From Halomonas sp. (GTDB lineage Bacteria; Pseudomonadota; Gammaproteobacteria; Pseudomonadales; Halomonadaceae): a stretch of DNA of 64,000 nucleotides. Shown one piece after another: positions 18,212 to 29,364 of the stretch (position 1 is its first letter; the number at the start of each line of letters is the position of its first letter). The DNA lies in NCBI RefSeq assembly GCF_017983445.1, contig NZ_JAGOBJ010000001.1, positions 313,632-377,631 on the forward strand, written 5' to 3'. The notes below the pieces were generated by a model. It was not told the origin of the DNA, did no database searches, and was given only the letters and a program-made list of their open reading frames with translations. A program made the position numbers and the translations under genes.

Positions 18212-19186
18212 ATGAGTATGCTGGAGAAGGATCTACAGGAGGTTGACCTGGATGCTGCCGAAGAAGCGTTAGATGACGCTGATGATGATGTCGCAGTGGA
18301 AGAGGATGCCTTTGAAAAAGCATTAGGGCGCGAGGATCGGCAGTCAACTCAAAGCTTAGATGCTACGCAAATCTACCTCAATGAAATAGGATTTTCGCCA
18401 CTATTAACGCCAGAAGAAGAGGTCTATTACGGCCGCTTGGCACGTAAGGGAGATGCACTAGGTCGTTCACGAATGATCGAGTCCAACCTGCGGCTGGTAG
18501 TTAAAATTGCACGGCGTTACCTCAATCGGGGGCTAACGCTGCTGGACCTGATCGAAGAAGGTAACTTAGGCCTTATTCGTGCAGTTGAAAAGTTTGACCC
18601 TGAACGTGGGTTTCGCTTTTCAACGTATGCAACGTGGTGGATTCGTCAGACTATCGAACGTGCGCTAATGAACCAGACGCGGACGATTCGTTTGCCGATT
18701 CACGTTGTTAAAGAGCTTAATATTTATCTGCGCGCGGCACGTGAATTGACCCAAAAGCTTGACCATGAAGCAACTGCAGAAGAGATTGCTGAACATCTCG
18801 ACAAGCCTGTGGATACGGTCAAGAAAATGCTGGGCCTCAACGAGCGTGTATCCTCGGTCGACTACCCCATGGGTGGCGAGAGCGATAAACCGCTGATCGA
18901 TACCCTGGCCGATGACGATGTGCAAGGCCCCGAAGGCAGTCTGGTCGATGGTGATGTACGTGAACACGTAGATCACTGGCTGGACGAGCTGAGCGATAAG
19001 CAGCGTGAAGTCGTTGTGCGTCGCTTCGGTTTACGCGGCCATGAAGCGGCCACTCTTGAGGAAGTAGGAGCTGAAATTGGCCTGACCCGTGAGCGTGTTC
19101 GACAAATTCAGGTGGAGGCGCTGAAGAAATTGCGCCGTTCACTTGAGAAGCAGGGCTTGTCATTAGAGGCTATTTTCGAAAGCTAG
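18212..19186 (+). CDS. rpoS: RNA polymerase sigma factor RpoS
   Basis: RpoS directs stationary-phase and general stress transcription. The 324-residue protein has region 1.2 ([21 protein letters not shown]), region 2 with [22 protein letters not shown] across about 115-140 and YATWWIRQ, region 3, and region 4.2 ([20 protein letters not shown]). The N terminus is very acidic. The start at 18212 is chosen over the in-frame ATG at 18173 because it matches the family N terminus [10 protein letters not shown]. It lies 161 bases after nlpD. Confidence 0.96.
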   Translation: MSMLEKDLQEVDLDAAEEALDDADDDVAVEEDAFEKALGREDRQSTQSLDATQIYLNEIGFSPLLTPEEEVYYGRLARKGDALGRSRMIESNLRLVVKIARRYLNRGLTLLDLIEEGNLGLIRAVEKFDPERGFRFSTYATWWIRQTIERALMNQTRTIRLPIHVVKELNIYLRAARELTQKLDHEATAEEIAEHLDKPVDTVKKMLGLNERVSSVDYPMGGESDKPLIDTLADDDVQGPEGSLVDGDVREHVDHWLDELSDKQREVVVRRFGLRGHEAATLEEVGAEIGLTRERVRQIQVEALKKLRRSLEKQGLSLEAIFES

Positions 19187-19218
19187 CCGATACGACCCGT
19201 TCCGTAGGCACTGCCTTG

Positions 19219-19244
19219 ACGCACCGAGTTTATGCTCGGTGCGT
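19219..19244 (+). terminator. rpoS terminator
   Basis: A perfect ten-base-pair stem (ACGCACCGAG with CTCGGTGCGT) and a six-base loop lie 33 bases after the rpoS stop. The following TGTCGTT is a weak U tract, so termination may be partial, with some read-through into alr. Confidence 0.6.
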
Positions 19245-19298
19245 TGTCGTTAGGGCCAGGGTTTATTGAGAACTTATCATGTATAAGCGAGATGTCTG

Positions 19299-20399
19299 AT
19301 GCGCCCGCTCGTGGCCCATATTGATCTAGACGCACTGCGTCATAACTATCAGTTAGCGTGCCGCTGTGCGCCGCAAAGCCGCTCTGTGGCGGTTATCAAG
19401 GCCGATGCTTATGGGCACGGTGCTGTGGCGTGCGCTCACGCACTTGAAAGTCAGGTGCCGGCGTTTGCGGTCGCGTGTATCGAAGAAGCCATTGCCTTGC
19501 GTGAAGGCGGTATCAATAAGCCCATCGTGCTATTGGAAGGCATCTTTAGCGCTGATGAGCTGCCGCTGGTAGACCGCTATGGGCTATGGACGGCCGTGCA
19601 TAGCGCGTGGCAGGTTGAAGCGCTAACGGCATTTTCTCCCAGCCAGCCGATTCCCGTTTGGCTGAAAGTTGACTCGGGCATGCATCGGCTGGGCTTTGAT
19701 GTGAATGAAGCTCAGGCTGTCTGGCAGCGTCTGGTCGATGCGCCACAAGTGACCGCGCTGCACTTGATGAGCCATTTTGCCACGGCGGATGCGAGCGACG
19801 GGGGGTATTTCAATCAGCAGATGCAGCACGTACAGGCGCTGTCAAAAGCGCTTGGTGCGCCTCTGTGCCTGGCTAATTCACCCGCCACGCTTGCCTGGCC
19901 TGACGCACATGGCGATTGGAACCGCCCTGGAATTATGCTGTACGGCAGCGACCCGCTGGAAGTCGCCAACGACACTACTCGGCAGTTACGCCCGGTGATG
20001 AGTTTGCGCTCGGAAATTATTGCCTTACGTGAGCTGGATGAAGGCGAGCCGGTAGGTTACGCGGGCCGCTGGCGCGCGAAGCGTCGTTCACGTATTGCCG
20101 TGGTTGCTGCAGGCTATGGCGACGGCTATGACCGCCACGCGGTGGATGGGACGCCGGTGCTGGTCAATGGACAGCGCTGCGCTATTGCCGGCAAGGTGTC
20201 GATGGACATGCTGACCGTCGACGTTACCGATTTGAAAGAGGCTGCCATTGGCAGTGAGGTGGTGCTCTGGGGTGCCGCAAGCACAGGTGAAGTGCTGTCA
20301 GTCGACGAGGTCGCAAGCTACTGCGATACGATAAGCTATACCTTGCTGACCGGGGTGTTGCCACGCGTACCCAGACGTTATCAAGAGTCCTTAGTTTAG
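19299..20399 (+). CDS. alr: Alanine racemase
   Basis: This PLP enzyme makes D-alanine for peptidoglycan. The 366-residue protein carries the PLP lysine in AVIKADAYGHGAVACA (near residue 34), the second catalytic tyrosine in AAGYGDGYDRH, and GKVSMDMLTVDV. Length is typical. It follows rpoS after 112 bases and is closely followed by an lpxL-type acyltransferase. A second biosynthetic or catabolic racemase elsewhere cannot be excluded. Confidence 0.95.
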   Translation: MRPLVAHIDLDALRHNYQLACRCAPQSRSVAVIKADAYGHGAVACAHALESQVPAFAVACIEEAIALREGGINKPIVLLEGIFSADELPLVDRYGLWTAVHSAWQVEALTAFSPSQPIPVWLKVDSGMHRLGFDVNEAQAVWQRLVDAPQVTALHLMSHFATADASDGGYFNQQMQHVQALSKALGAPLCLANSPATLAWPDAHGDWNRPGIMLYGSDPLEVANDTTRQLRPVMSLRSEIIALRELDEGEPVGYAGRWRAKRRSRIAVVAAGYGDGYDRHAVDGTPVLVNGQRCAIAGKVSMDMLTVDVTDLKEAAIGSEVVLWGAASTGEVLSVDEVASYCDTISYTLLTGVLPRVPRRYQESLV

Positions 20400-20408
20400 G
20401 TGGTACGT

Positions 20409-21323
20409 ATGTCGAAAAAAGAATACCCACGTTCGTTTGCCCATCCGCGTTACTGGGGCACCTGGCTTGCCATCGGGGCAATGTACGTAGCCGCATGGTT
20501 ACCCTGGGGCGTCAAGCTTTGGGTGGGGAAGGTCATCGGCTTGCTTGCGTGGCGCTTTGCCAAGCGTCGGCGTGATATTACTGCCACTAATCTGGCGCTG
20601 TGCTTTCCAGAAAAAAGTGCCGATGAACAGCGCAAGTTAGTCAAAGATACCTTTATTGCCAACGGTATCGGCCTGGTTGAAACGGCTACCGGCTGGTGTC
20701 GCGAAGCAGAAGGATTTCGTCATCGGGTGGCCTATCATGGTCAGGAGCATCTGGCGCATGCCAAAGCGCAGGGAAAGGGCGTATTGGTCGTTGGTATCCA
20801 CTTCTCCACGCTGGATTTGGGAGGAGCGCTGCACTCGCTGTTTTTCCCTGCGGATGTGGTTTATCGGCCGCATAATAACCCGCTTTTTGAGCGCTTCATG
20901 ACCCGCGCAAGATCACGCATTTTTGGTCAGGCGATTGACCGGCACGATTTGCGCGGTGTGGTGCGGCGTATCAAGGCGGGGCATATTGTCTGGTACTCGC
21001 CGGATCAGGATTTTGGTCGCGATGTCAGCGTGTTTGCACCGCTGTTTAGTCAGCAGGCGGCTACTATCCGCTTAACGGCCAAAATCGCCCGGATGACCGG
21101 GGCTCCGGTGGTGCCGTTGATGTTTCACCGCAATCCCGATAACCGCACCTATACCATCGAGTGCTTGCCAGCGTTCGAGAACTTCCCAAGTAGGGATGAA
21201 GTGCTGGACGCCACTCGGGTGAATCAGTTTATCGAGCGGGCGATTCGTAAGCATCCTGAGCAGTACCTGTGGCTGCACCGGCGTTTCAAGACCCGCCCTG
21301 AAGGAGAAGAGGGGTTTTATTAG
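20409..21323 (+). CDS. lpxL: Kdo2-lipid A late acyltransferase (LpxL/HtrB family)
   Basis: Members add a secondary acyl chain to lipid A at the inner membrane. The 304-residue product has an N-terminal hydrophobic helix (about 17-40) and the HX4D catalytic motif HFSTLD, followed by YRPHNNPLFE and the substrate-binding SPDQDFG. The ATG at 20409 is preferred because AGGTGG lies seven bases upstream; GTG at 20400 directly abuts the alr stop. LpxL versus LpxM specificity cannot be settled from motifs alone, though the length and opening RSFAHPRYWGTW resemble LpxL. Confidence 0.9.
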   Translation: MSKKEYPRSFAHPRYWGTWLAIGAMYVAAWLPWGVKLWVGKVIGLLAWRFAKRRRDITATNLALCFPEKSADEQRKLVKDTFIANGIGLVETATGWCREAEGFRHRVAYHGQEHLAHAKAQGKGVLVVGIHFSTLDLGGALHSLFFPADVVYRPHNNPLFERFMTRARSRIFGQAIDRHDLRGVVRRIKAGHIVWYSPDQDFGRDVSVFAPLFSQQAATIRLTAKIARMTGAPVVPLMFHRNPDNRTYTIECLPAFENFPSRDEVLDATRVNQFIERAIRKHPEQYLWLHRRFKTRPEGEEGFY

Positions 21324-21340
21324 GTATAAGGTTTATCAGC

Positions 21341-21372
21341 CAAAAAAAAGCCAGCGCAATGCTGGCTTTTAT
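21341..21372. terminator. Bidirectional terminator between lpxL and speD
   Basis: AAAGCCAGC and GCTGGCTTT form a nine-base-pair stem around GCAAT, with an A tract on the left and a T-rich right side. It can terminate lpxL rightward and speD leftward. Confidence 0.8.
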
Positions 21373-21379
21373 CGCTTTG

Positions 21380-21424
21380 TTGATAGCTACATAGTTGATC
21401 GCTACGTCATCTATCGCTACATCG
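21380..21424. repeat. Three tandem 15-bp imperfect repeats
   Basis: TTGATAGCTACATAG, TTGATCGCTACGTCA and TCTATCGCTACATCG follow one another without gaps between the lpxL terminator and the speD stop. The shared core is GATMGCTACRT. On the leftward strand they lie in the speD 3' untranslated region. Confidence 0.7.
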
Positions 21425-21463
21425 CGTTACTGCTTAGAGATTTTGCGACTCAAGGCTCTGCCA

Positions 21464-22258
21464 TCAATCCAGGTTGCGCGAGTAGAAGATTTCCAGCATC
21501 TCTTTACGCAGACGGCTCTCGATGTCGCGGGCTTCTTCAAAGGTAATATCGCGACGCGAAGTGCCGAACAGGTAATTATCGAGTTCGAAATCCTTGAGCA
21601 GCATCTTGGTATGGAACATGTTGTCTTGATACACGTTCACATCCATCATTTGATACGCTTGCTTGGTATCTTCTGCCAGGTAGTCCTGGATCGAAGCAAT
21701 ATCGTGATCAATGAACAACTTTTTGCCGTCCACATCGCGTGTGAAACCACGTACACGGTAGTCCATGGTCACGATGTCGGAATCAAAACTGTGGATCAGG
21801 TAATTAAGCGCTTTCAGCGGGCTGATATGGCCACACGTTGAAACATCGATATCCAGGCGGAACGTGCTGATGCCGTTATCGGGATGCGACTCTGGGTAGC
21901 TATGCACGGTGACATGGCTTTTATCCAGGTGAGCAACCACGGTTTCAGGCAGAGGGCCTGGGCCTGGTTCTGTTTTCTCTGGACTGGCCTCATCAAGCTC
22001 ATGTTCAGCAATGAGAATGGTGACGCTCGCTCCGTGAGGTTCATAATCCTGACGGGCGATGTTTAGCACATGCGCACCGATAATATTGGTGACATCCTTC
22101 AAAATCTGCGTCAGCCGTTCGGCATTGTAAAGCTCATCGATGTAGTCGATATAAGCTGCACGCTGCTCTTCGGTTTTGGCATAACAGATGTCGTAAATAT
22201 TAAAGCTCAGCGAGCTTGTCAGGTTATTAAACCCGTGGAGTCGGAGATTATCTGTCAT
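21464..22258 (-). CDS. speD: S-adenosylmethionine decarboxylase proenzyme
   Basis: SpeD supplies decarboxylated SAM for spermidine synthesis. The 264-residue proenzyme is the E. coli-type form, with the self-cleavage serine at Ser114 in [16 protein letters not shown], corresponding to Ser112 of E. coli, and the motif [15 protein letters not shown]. Cleavage would give a small beta chain and a pyruvoyl alpha chain. GGAGG sits close to the start at 22258. In Pseudomonas the order vfr-osmC-speD is found; here osmC and speD are retained but no Vfr/Crp gene is adjacent. Confidence 0.96.
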   Translation of the reverse strand: MTDNLRLHGFNNLTSSLSFNIYDICYAKTEEQRAAYIDYIDELYNAERLTQILKDVTNIIGAHVLNIARQDYEPHGASVTILIAEHELDEASPEKTEPGPGPLPETVVAHLDKSHVTVHSYPESHPDNGISTFRLDIDVSTCGHISPLKALNYLIHSFDSDIVTMDYRVRGFTRDVDGKKLFIDHDIASIQDYLAEDTKQAYQMMDVNVYQDNMFHTKMLLKDFELDNYLFGTSRRDITFEEARDIESRLRKEMLEIFYSRNLD

Positions 22259-22324
22259 GTCCGAACCTCCCTATGGCAGATGAAAATACCCCGACGAGCC
22301 AGCGCCGGAACCGAAAAGTACCTA

Positions 22325-22441
22325 TTGCTACCCTCGCAACATCGCTTATATAAACGCGTAGGCAAAACAGTAGGGGGTAATACAAGCCGGCGTATTATGC
22401 CCGGCCCTGACGCGCTATGCATCCGAGCGATGCATTTTTTT
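22325..22441 (+). ncRNA. Candidate small RNA between speD and osmC (promoter plus terminator)
   Basis: On the plus strand, opposite to both flanking genes, TTGCTA (22325-22330) and TATATA (22347-22352, 16-bp spacer) resemble a sigma-70 promoter. About 80 bases later ATGCATC (22417-22423) and GATGCAT (22429-22435) form a stem followed by seven Ts, a classic intrinsic terminator with no upstream coding frame to serve. Between them GCCGG and CCGGC form another stem. A transcript of about 80-85 nt is predicted. It would be antisense to the speD leader, if that leader is long enough. Confidence 0.35.
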
Positions 22442-22496
22442 AACTTATCCGGCGTGACGGGACTTAAAGGCAGGCGCTGAGCACTGCTTGCGTGCC

Positions 22497-22916
22497 TCAA
22501 ACTTCTTTGATCTCAAACGAGTGGGTAATCTCAACGCCGCCTTTAACCAGCATGATTGAAGCGCTGCAGTATTTTTCTGCGGAAAGCTCTACCGCGCGTG
22601 CAACCTGCTTCTCTTTTAACGCTCGCCCTGTGACCACGAAATGCACATGAATCTTGGTAAACACAGCAGGCACTTCGTCAGCGCGTTCAGCGTCGAGTTC
22701 GGCAACGCAGTCGGTGACATCCGCGCGCGCTTTATCCAGGATGTTCAGGATATCAAACGCGGTACAGCTACCCATGCCCATAAGCAACATTTCCATGGGG
22801 CGCGGGCCCGTATTGCGTCCGCCGTGGTCGGGTGGGCCGTCAATCACAACGCTGTGTCCGCTACCTGACTCTGCGATAAACTGACGACCATCTGTCCATT
22901 TTACCCTTGCTTTCAC
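22497..22916 (-). CDS. OsmC-family protein (YhfA type)
   Basis: The 139-residue protein has the OsmC/Ohr fold with the two conserved cysteines Cys51 (GMGSCTAFD) and Cys117 (EKYCSAS), which in the family form a thiol peroxidase site against organic peroxides. It resembles the YhfA group rather than Ohr, because it lacks the Ohr N-terminal sequence. It lies upstream of speD with a 238-base gap. Function of YhfA-type members is not well established. Confidence 0.9.
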   Translation of the reverse strand: MKARVKWTDGRQFIAESGSGHSVVIDGPPDHGGRNTGPRPMEMLLMGMGSCTAFDILNILDKARADVTDCVAELDAERADEVPAVFTKIHVHFVVTGRALKEKQVARAVELSAEKYCSASIMLVKGGVEITHSFEIKEV

Positions 22917-23023
22917 GTAGCTCTCCTCATCTAGGCAACGACAGGTAAGTCGCGCAGCATAACATTTCTTTGCCAGGGCGCACTGTTTGAATGCCGCCCT
23001 GGATCTTCTTTAACGGGTGTTGT

Positions 23024-24690
<1,667 letters not shown>

Positions 24691-24725
24691 GCAAGCTCCT
24701 TGCTGGTCGGGCATCATGCGGGCTG

Positions 24726-24731
24726 TATAAT
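24726..24731 (+). promoter_or_regulatory. Possible -10 element for lptD
   Basis: A perfect TATAAT lies 29 bases before the lptD ATG. The best upstream hexamer, TTGCTG at 24700-24705, is 20 bases away, which is longer than ideal, so the -35 contact is uncertain. Confidence 0.4.
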
Positions 24732-24760
24732 ACCTATTCTGGATGCCAAGGATAACGAAC

Positions 24761-27208
24761 ATGGGCAAGCGATTTTCGCGCACTTTACCGGTTGCGCATA
24801 CGCTGATGGGCAGTTTGCTCGCTGGCGCCTCGTTTTCGGCGGTGGCGCAGGATCAAACGCTGCCCGCCGAAGCGCTTGACTGGCAGGCCTGGGGGCAGGG
24901 TGAAGCGTCACAACAATTATGCCGTGGGCGCTATGTGATGCCCGGCTATCGGTTGCCCGCTGAGCAAGACCCGGAGACGCTATCGGTTGAAACGCAAGAA
25001 GCGGATTACGCCTCTGACGGTGAAGCACTGCTGCGCGGTGATGTCGTGTTACGGCGCGCTAACACAGAGCTTGAGGCCGAGCGTATTTTTCTACCCGCCA
25101 ATCGCGAGCAGGTAGATGCAGAGGGGAATCTGGTAATACGTGATGGCCAGGCCCTGTTGCGTGGCGACAGTGCGACCTTAATGCTCAACGAGGACCGGGG
25201 CACTATAAACAATAGCCACTATGTGCTGTATGAAGAGCATATGCGAGGTCAGGCAAGCCAGCTTGAGCAGACTGGCGAAGCTCAGTACCGCTTGCACGAT
25301 GCCTCCTTCACGACGTGCGATCCCGGGGCTAATACCTGGCAACTGGTGAGTAGTGATATTCGCCTGGATCAGGCCAAGGGGTTCGGCACTGCGCGTAATG
25401 CGCGTTTAGAAGTAAAAGACGTGCCTATCTTTTACTGGCCGTGGCTGCGCTTTCCGATTGATGATAATCGGCATACGGGCCTGCTGGCGCCAGCTATCGG
25501 CTTTTCCACGGATGGCTTTGATTACGCCCAGCCGTTTTACTGGAACATTGCCCCTAATCACGATGCCACCATCACGCCGCGCTGGATGACCGATCGTGGT
25601 TTACTGCTTAACGGTGAATACCGCTATCTATTTTCTGAGAGTGCAGGCACCGTCGAGGGCGGCTACTTAAGTAGCGATGGCGGCGGTACCAGCGGCGATA
25701 ACCGCTTTGAAGGAGAGGATCGCTGGTATATCGATGCACAGCATGCCGGGCGTATCAATAACCGCAGTAATTACCGTTTGCGCTATGGCTCAGCCAGCGA
25801 CGGCCGCTATTTTGACGATTTCGGCGGCCAGTTCGGAGATAGCGATCGGGTCAGTATGGAGCGGCTTGCCCAGGTAGACTATCAGGGCGAGCGCTGGCAG
25901 CTGGACGCCCGTGCGCAGGGCTTTCAGCGTCTTGAAGACCCGCTTAACGATACCGATAAGCCGTTTTATCGGCTACCCAGTTTGACCGCCAATTCCAACT
26001 GGCAGCTGGGCCACGGGCTTTATAGCGAATGGCGCTCCAATGTCACTTATTTCTGGCGTGATGTGGATGAACGCCGCGTACCCGAACGCGAAGCCGCGAC
26101 CGGTAGCCGTTTGCACCTGACGCCCGCCGTTGGCTGGCGCGCCGAGAACTCGTGGGGATATGTGGAGCCGCGTACCGAGCTTTGGCATACGACGTATGAT
26201 CTGGATTATGGCGAGCGGGAAACCGATAGGGGGACGACCCCCAGCCGCAGCATAGCGGTTACTTCGGTGGATAGTGGCCTGGTATTTGAGCGCGAACTGG
26301 AACTCGGGAGCCGTGATTATCGGCAAACTCTGGAACCGCGTCTCAACTATGCCTATGTGCCGCGTACCAACCAGACTCAGCTACCCGATTTCGACAGCCG
26401 TGAGCGTGCGTTCTCCTGGGATCAGCTATGGTCACCTCACCGGTTTTCCGGGGCTGACCGGGTAGGCGATCTGAATCGCGTATCATTGGGCGTGCAGTCG
26501 CGCTTGATTGAAGACAGCAGTGGTCGGGACCGTTTGACGTTCGGTGTTGGGCAAAGCGTCTACTTTGCCGAACGCCGCATCGATAGTGAAGGGGACCCGG
26601 ATACACTGCCTGCGCGTCCCGAAGAAGACCCGAACGTCAATCCGCAGCGCTACTATCAGGCCACGCGTGATCGCTCTCCGCTGGTAACCCGGCTGGACTG
26701 GCAGATCAATGACCGCTGGAGTACTGGCTACGAGTGGCTTTACGATGACCATCGTGAGCAGACCGAGCGCTCGAGCGTTGACGTCAATTATCGCCACCCA
26801 GAAGGCCATGTAGTGAACCTTGGGTACCGTTGGGAGATCGAAGGATTTGATCCAGATTCGGTACCTGGCGATGACGGCTTTCGCAATTACAACCGCGAAG
26901 AGTGGGATCTGTCGTTTGCCTGGAAAGCCAACACCAGGATTGATTTGATTGGCCGCTACCTTCACGATCAAACCAACGACCGTTCGCTCGAACAAATGGC
27001 CGGCGTCCAGTGGAACGACTGCTGCTATGGTGTGCAGCTTGTCTGGCGTGAGTGGGTAGATGATAACGATACGGCACGCGTTGAAGATGACTTTAACGAT
27101 CGCGGGCTATTTTTACGCTTTGTATTCCGTGGCTTAGGTGGCGTTGGCCAGCAGGCTGATAGCTATTTTGAACGGACCATTCCTGGTTACCGTCCTACGC
27201 CTTTGTAA
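24761..27208 (+). CDS. lptD: LPS-assembly protein LptD
   Basis: LptD with LptE inserts lipopolysaccharide into the outer leaflet of the outer membrane. The 815-residue precursor has a signal peptide (cut near AVAQ, residue 30), an OstA/LptA-like periplasmic domain (about 70-190) and a large beta-barrel. The four cysteines needed for the interdomain disulfides are present: Cys54, Cys186, Cys754 and Cys755. The start at 24761 gives a positively charged signal N terminus. It is followed after 35 bases by surA, the periplasmic chaperone on which LptD assembly depends. Confidence 0.97.
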   Translation: MGKRFSRTLPVAHTLMGSLLAGASFSAVAQDQTLPAEALDWQAWGQGEASQQLCRGRYVMPGYRLPAEQDPETLSVETQEADYASDGEALLRGDVVLRRANTELEAERIFLPANREQVDAEGNLVIRDGQALLRGDSATLMLNEDRGTINNSHYVLYEEHMRGQASQLEQTGEAQYRLHDASFTTCDPGANTWQLVSSDIRLDQAKGFGTARNARLEVKDVPIFYWPWLRFPIDDNRHTGLLAPAIGFSTDGFDYAQPFYWNIAPNHDATITPRWMTDRGLLLNGEYRYLFSESAGTVEGGYLSSDGGGTSGDNRFEGEDRWYIDAQHAGRINNRSNYRLRYGSASDGRYFDDFGGQFGDSDRVSMERLAQVDYQGERWQLDARAQGFQRLEDPLNDTDKPFYRLPSLTANSNWQLGHGLYSEWRSNVTYFWRDVDERRVPEREAATGSRLHLTPAVGWRAENSWGYVEPRTELWHTTYDLDYGERETDRGTTPSRSIAVTSVDSGLVFERELELGSRDYRQTLEPRLNYAYVPRTNQTQLPDFDSRERAFSWDQLWSPHRFSGADRVGDLNRVSLGVQSRLIEDSSGRDRLTFGVGQSVYFAERRIDSEGDPDTLPARPEEDPNVNPQRYYQATRDRSPLVTRLDWQINDRWSTGYEWLYDDHREQTERSSVDVNYRHPEGHVVNLGYRWEIEGFDPDSVPGDDGFRNYNREEWDLSFAWKANTRIDLIGRYLHDQTNDRSLEQMAGVQWNDCCYGVQLVWREWVDDNDTARVEDDFNDRGLFLRFVFRGLGGVGQQADSYFERTIPGYRPTPL

Positions 27209-27243
27209 TGACGTTCTTGAATGGCGACTGAAAGAGACCTTTT

Positions 27244-28269
27244 ATGAAGACCAGAAATACGCTGCTAGCCCATGCAAAAATCGTATCGGCCACGGGTGTC
27301 ATGGCCCTTTGCATTGGTGCCGGTGCGCTCGTTACGCCGCTTGTATCGCAGGCGCAAGATTTTGCGTCTACCCAGCGCCAGCCGATCGATAGCGTCGTTG
27401 CCGTGGTAAACGAGGGCGTTATCATGCGTAGCGAGCTCGATGACAGGGTTGCCCAAATACAGCAGCAGGCCCAGGCTCAGGGCGGCTCGCTGCCGGCGCG
27501 TTCAGCGCTTGAAGCCCAAGTGCTTGAGCGGATGATCATGGATGAAATCCAGATGCAGCTGGCCCGTCGCAGCAACTTGAGCATTGATGATACTGAGCTT
27601 AACCGTCAGCTACGCACGATTGCTGAATCCAACGATATGACCCTGGAGCAGTTTGCTGACGAGGTGGAATCCGAAGGCACGACGCTTGCCGACGTACGCG
27701 AAGATATTCGCCGTGAAATGCTGATGCGCCAAGTACAGCAGCGTCAGGTAGGTCAGCGCGTATCGGTAAGCGATCGTGACGTGCAGCGTGTGCTGGAACA
27801 GCAGGGTAATCAGGCGAGCGATCAGGCATTTGTCGAAGAAATCCGTGCACGCCACATTCTGATAGAGCTGACGCCAACGCGCAGCGAAGATCAGGCGCGC
27901 GCGCGCGCGCAGGAAGCTCGCCAACGCCTACAGCAAGGCGCTGATTTTGCATCAGTGGCGCGTGAGTTTAGCGATGATCGCGGCAGCGCCCTCAACGGCG
28001 GCGAACTTGGCTGGGTACGTCCCGGGCAAACCGTGCCCGCGTTTGAACAGGCGATGCAGTCACTGAACGTTAACCAGATTTCTGAGCCCGTGCGTTCTCA
28101 GTTTGGTTATCACGTTATCGAAGTAGAAGAGCGTCGTCGTCAGAACGTCACCGAAGAGAGCCGCCGCGAGCAGATTCGCCAGGCGATTTTCCAGCGCCGT
28201 GCCAACGAAGAGCTGCAAACCTGGCAGCAGGAAATTCGCTCGGAAGCCTTTGTGGATATTCGCCTCTAA
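27244..28269 (+). CDS. surA: Periplasmic chaperone/peptidyl-prolyl isomerase SurA (single parvulin domain)
   Basis: SurA chaperones outer-membrane proteins, notably LptD. The 341-residue product has a signal peptide (to about QAQ, residue 38), the SurA N-terminal chaperone region (IDSVVAVVNEGVIMRSELDD onward, about 47-165) and one parvulin domain (about 190-290: ARHILIE, GGELGWVRPG, FGYHVIEVE). E. coli SurA has two parvulin domains and about 430 residues, so one is missing here, as in a subset of proteobacteria. No frameshift is visible. The stop overlaps pdxA by one base (TAATG). Confidence 0.93.
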   Translation: MKTRNTLLAHAKIVSATGVMALCIGAGALVTPLVSQAQDFASTQRQPIDSVVAVVNEGVIMRSELDDRVAQIQQQAQAQGGSLPARSALEAQVLERMIMDEIQMQLARRSNLSIDDTELNRQLRTIAESNDMTLEQFADEVESEGTTLADVREDIRREMLMRQVQQRQVGQRVSVSDRDVQRVLEQQGNQASDQAFVEEIRARHILIELTPTRSEDQARARAQEARQRLQQGADFASVAREFSDDRGSALNGGELGWVRPGQTVPAFEQAMQSLNVNQISEPVRSQFGYHVIEVEERRRQNVTEESRREQIRQAIFQRRANEELQTWQQEIRSEAFVDIRL

Positions 28270-29321
28270 TGACTCAAGCCGCTGGCCTGCCGCTGCTGAT
28301 CACTACCGGCGAACCTGCGGGCATCGGGCCTGAGCTGGTGCTGATGCTTGCGTCACAGGGCAACCTGCCTGAACAGACCGTAGCGATTGGCGATATGGAT
28401 ATGCTGCGCCAGCGTGCGGCTGAGCTTGCGCTTGAGGTAACCCTGGTGGAAGCTCGCCCCGGTGAGCCGGTCAAGGCATCGGCTGGCAAGCTTCCAGTAT
28501 GGCCGGTCGCACTCAAGGAGCCTGCGATGCCGAGAGTGCTTAATCCGGCGAACGCCGGATACGTGCTGGCGACGCTCGAACTGGCCGTCAATGCATGTAT
28601 GGCCGGTCAGGCGGCGGCTATCGTCACGGCGCCGCTGCATAAGGGCGTCATTATCGAAGGCGGCTATGCTGACTTTACCGGGCACACGGAGTGGCTGCGC
28701 GATGCCTGTGGCGTTGATGAAGTCGTCATGATGCTGGCAACCGAGGCGGCACTTCATGCACAGGCACCTGATTGGCAGGGGAGCGGTGATTTGCGCGTTG
28801 CCTTGGTAACCACACATCTGCCGCTGCGCCAGGTAGCCGATGCGATTACCTTTGATCGAGTGACGCGTATTAGCCGCCTGCTGGCGGCTGACCTGAAACG
28901 CCAGTTTGGTATCGCATCGCCGCGTATTGCGGTGTGTGGTTTAAATCCTCATGCGGGCGAGGATGGTCACCTTGGTCGTGAAGAGCTGGACACTATTATT
29001 CCCGCGCTTGAAGCCCTGCGTGCTGATGGGGTTAAGATTGAAGGGCCTCTGCCCGCCGATACCTTATTTACTCCACGCCATTTGTCAGGTGTGGACGCCG
29101 TGCTTGCGATGTATCATGACCAGGGCTTGGCAGTGCTTAAATACGCCGGTTTTGGCCAGGCGGCCAATATTACCCTGGGCTTGCCGCTAGTACGCACTTC
29201 GGTAGATCATGGCACGGCGCTCGATCTGGCCGGTAAGGGGGTGGCCGACCCGGGTAGTCTGCTGATCGCCCTGTCGCTTGCACGACGCCTTGCCTCTCAG
29301 CGGGCCAATGCTGCCTGCTAG
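28269..29321 (+). CDS. pdxA: 4-hydroxythreonine-4-phosphate dehydrogenase
   Basis: PdxA oxidises 4-phosphohydroxy-L-threonine in the DXP-dependent vitamin B6 pathway. The 350-residue enzyme shows GEPAGIGPEL at the N terminus, TAPLHKGVI, the metal-binding GHTEWL, LNPHAGEDGHLG, and YHDQGLAVLKYAGFG. Start by TAATG overlap with surA implies coupling. The order lptD-surA-pdxA-rsmA-apaG is the conserved gammaproteobacterial one. Confidence 0.97.
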   Translation: MTQAAGLPLLITTGEPAGIGPELVLMLASQGNLPEQTVAIGDMDMLRQRAAELALEVTLVEARPGEPVKASAGKLPVWPVALKEPAMPRVLNPANAGYVLATLELAVNACMAGQAAAIVTAPLHKGVIIEGGYADFTGHTEWLRDACGVDEVVMMLATEAALHAQAPDWQGSGDLRVALVTTHLPLRQVADAITFDRVTRISRLLAADLKRQFGIASPRIAVCGLNPHAGEDGHLGREELDTIIPALEALRADGVKIEGPLPADTLFTPRHLSGVDAVLAMYHDQGLAVLKYAGFGQAANITLGLPLVRTSVDHGTALDLAGKGVADPGSLLIALSLARRLASQRANAAC

Positions 29322-29364
29322 TCTTATGCTTCACGTTTGAAAAACCTCCAAGGAACTTTGTTAG

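Noticed and set aside
21395..21841. Open frame of 148 codons on the plus strand antisense to speD
   Set aside because: It begins in the 15-bp repeats and runs through conserved speD sequence; no ribosome site or protein motif.
26483..26995. Open frame of 170 codons antisense to lptD
   Set aside because: lptD is intact and conserved here; the reverse frame has no family features or start signal.
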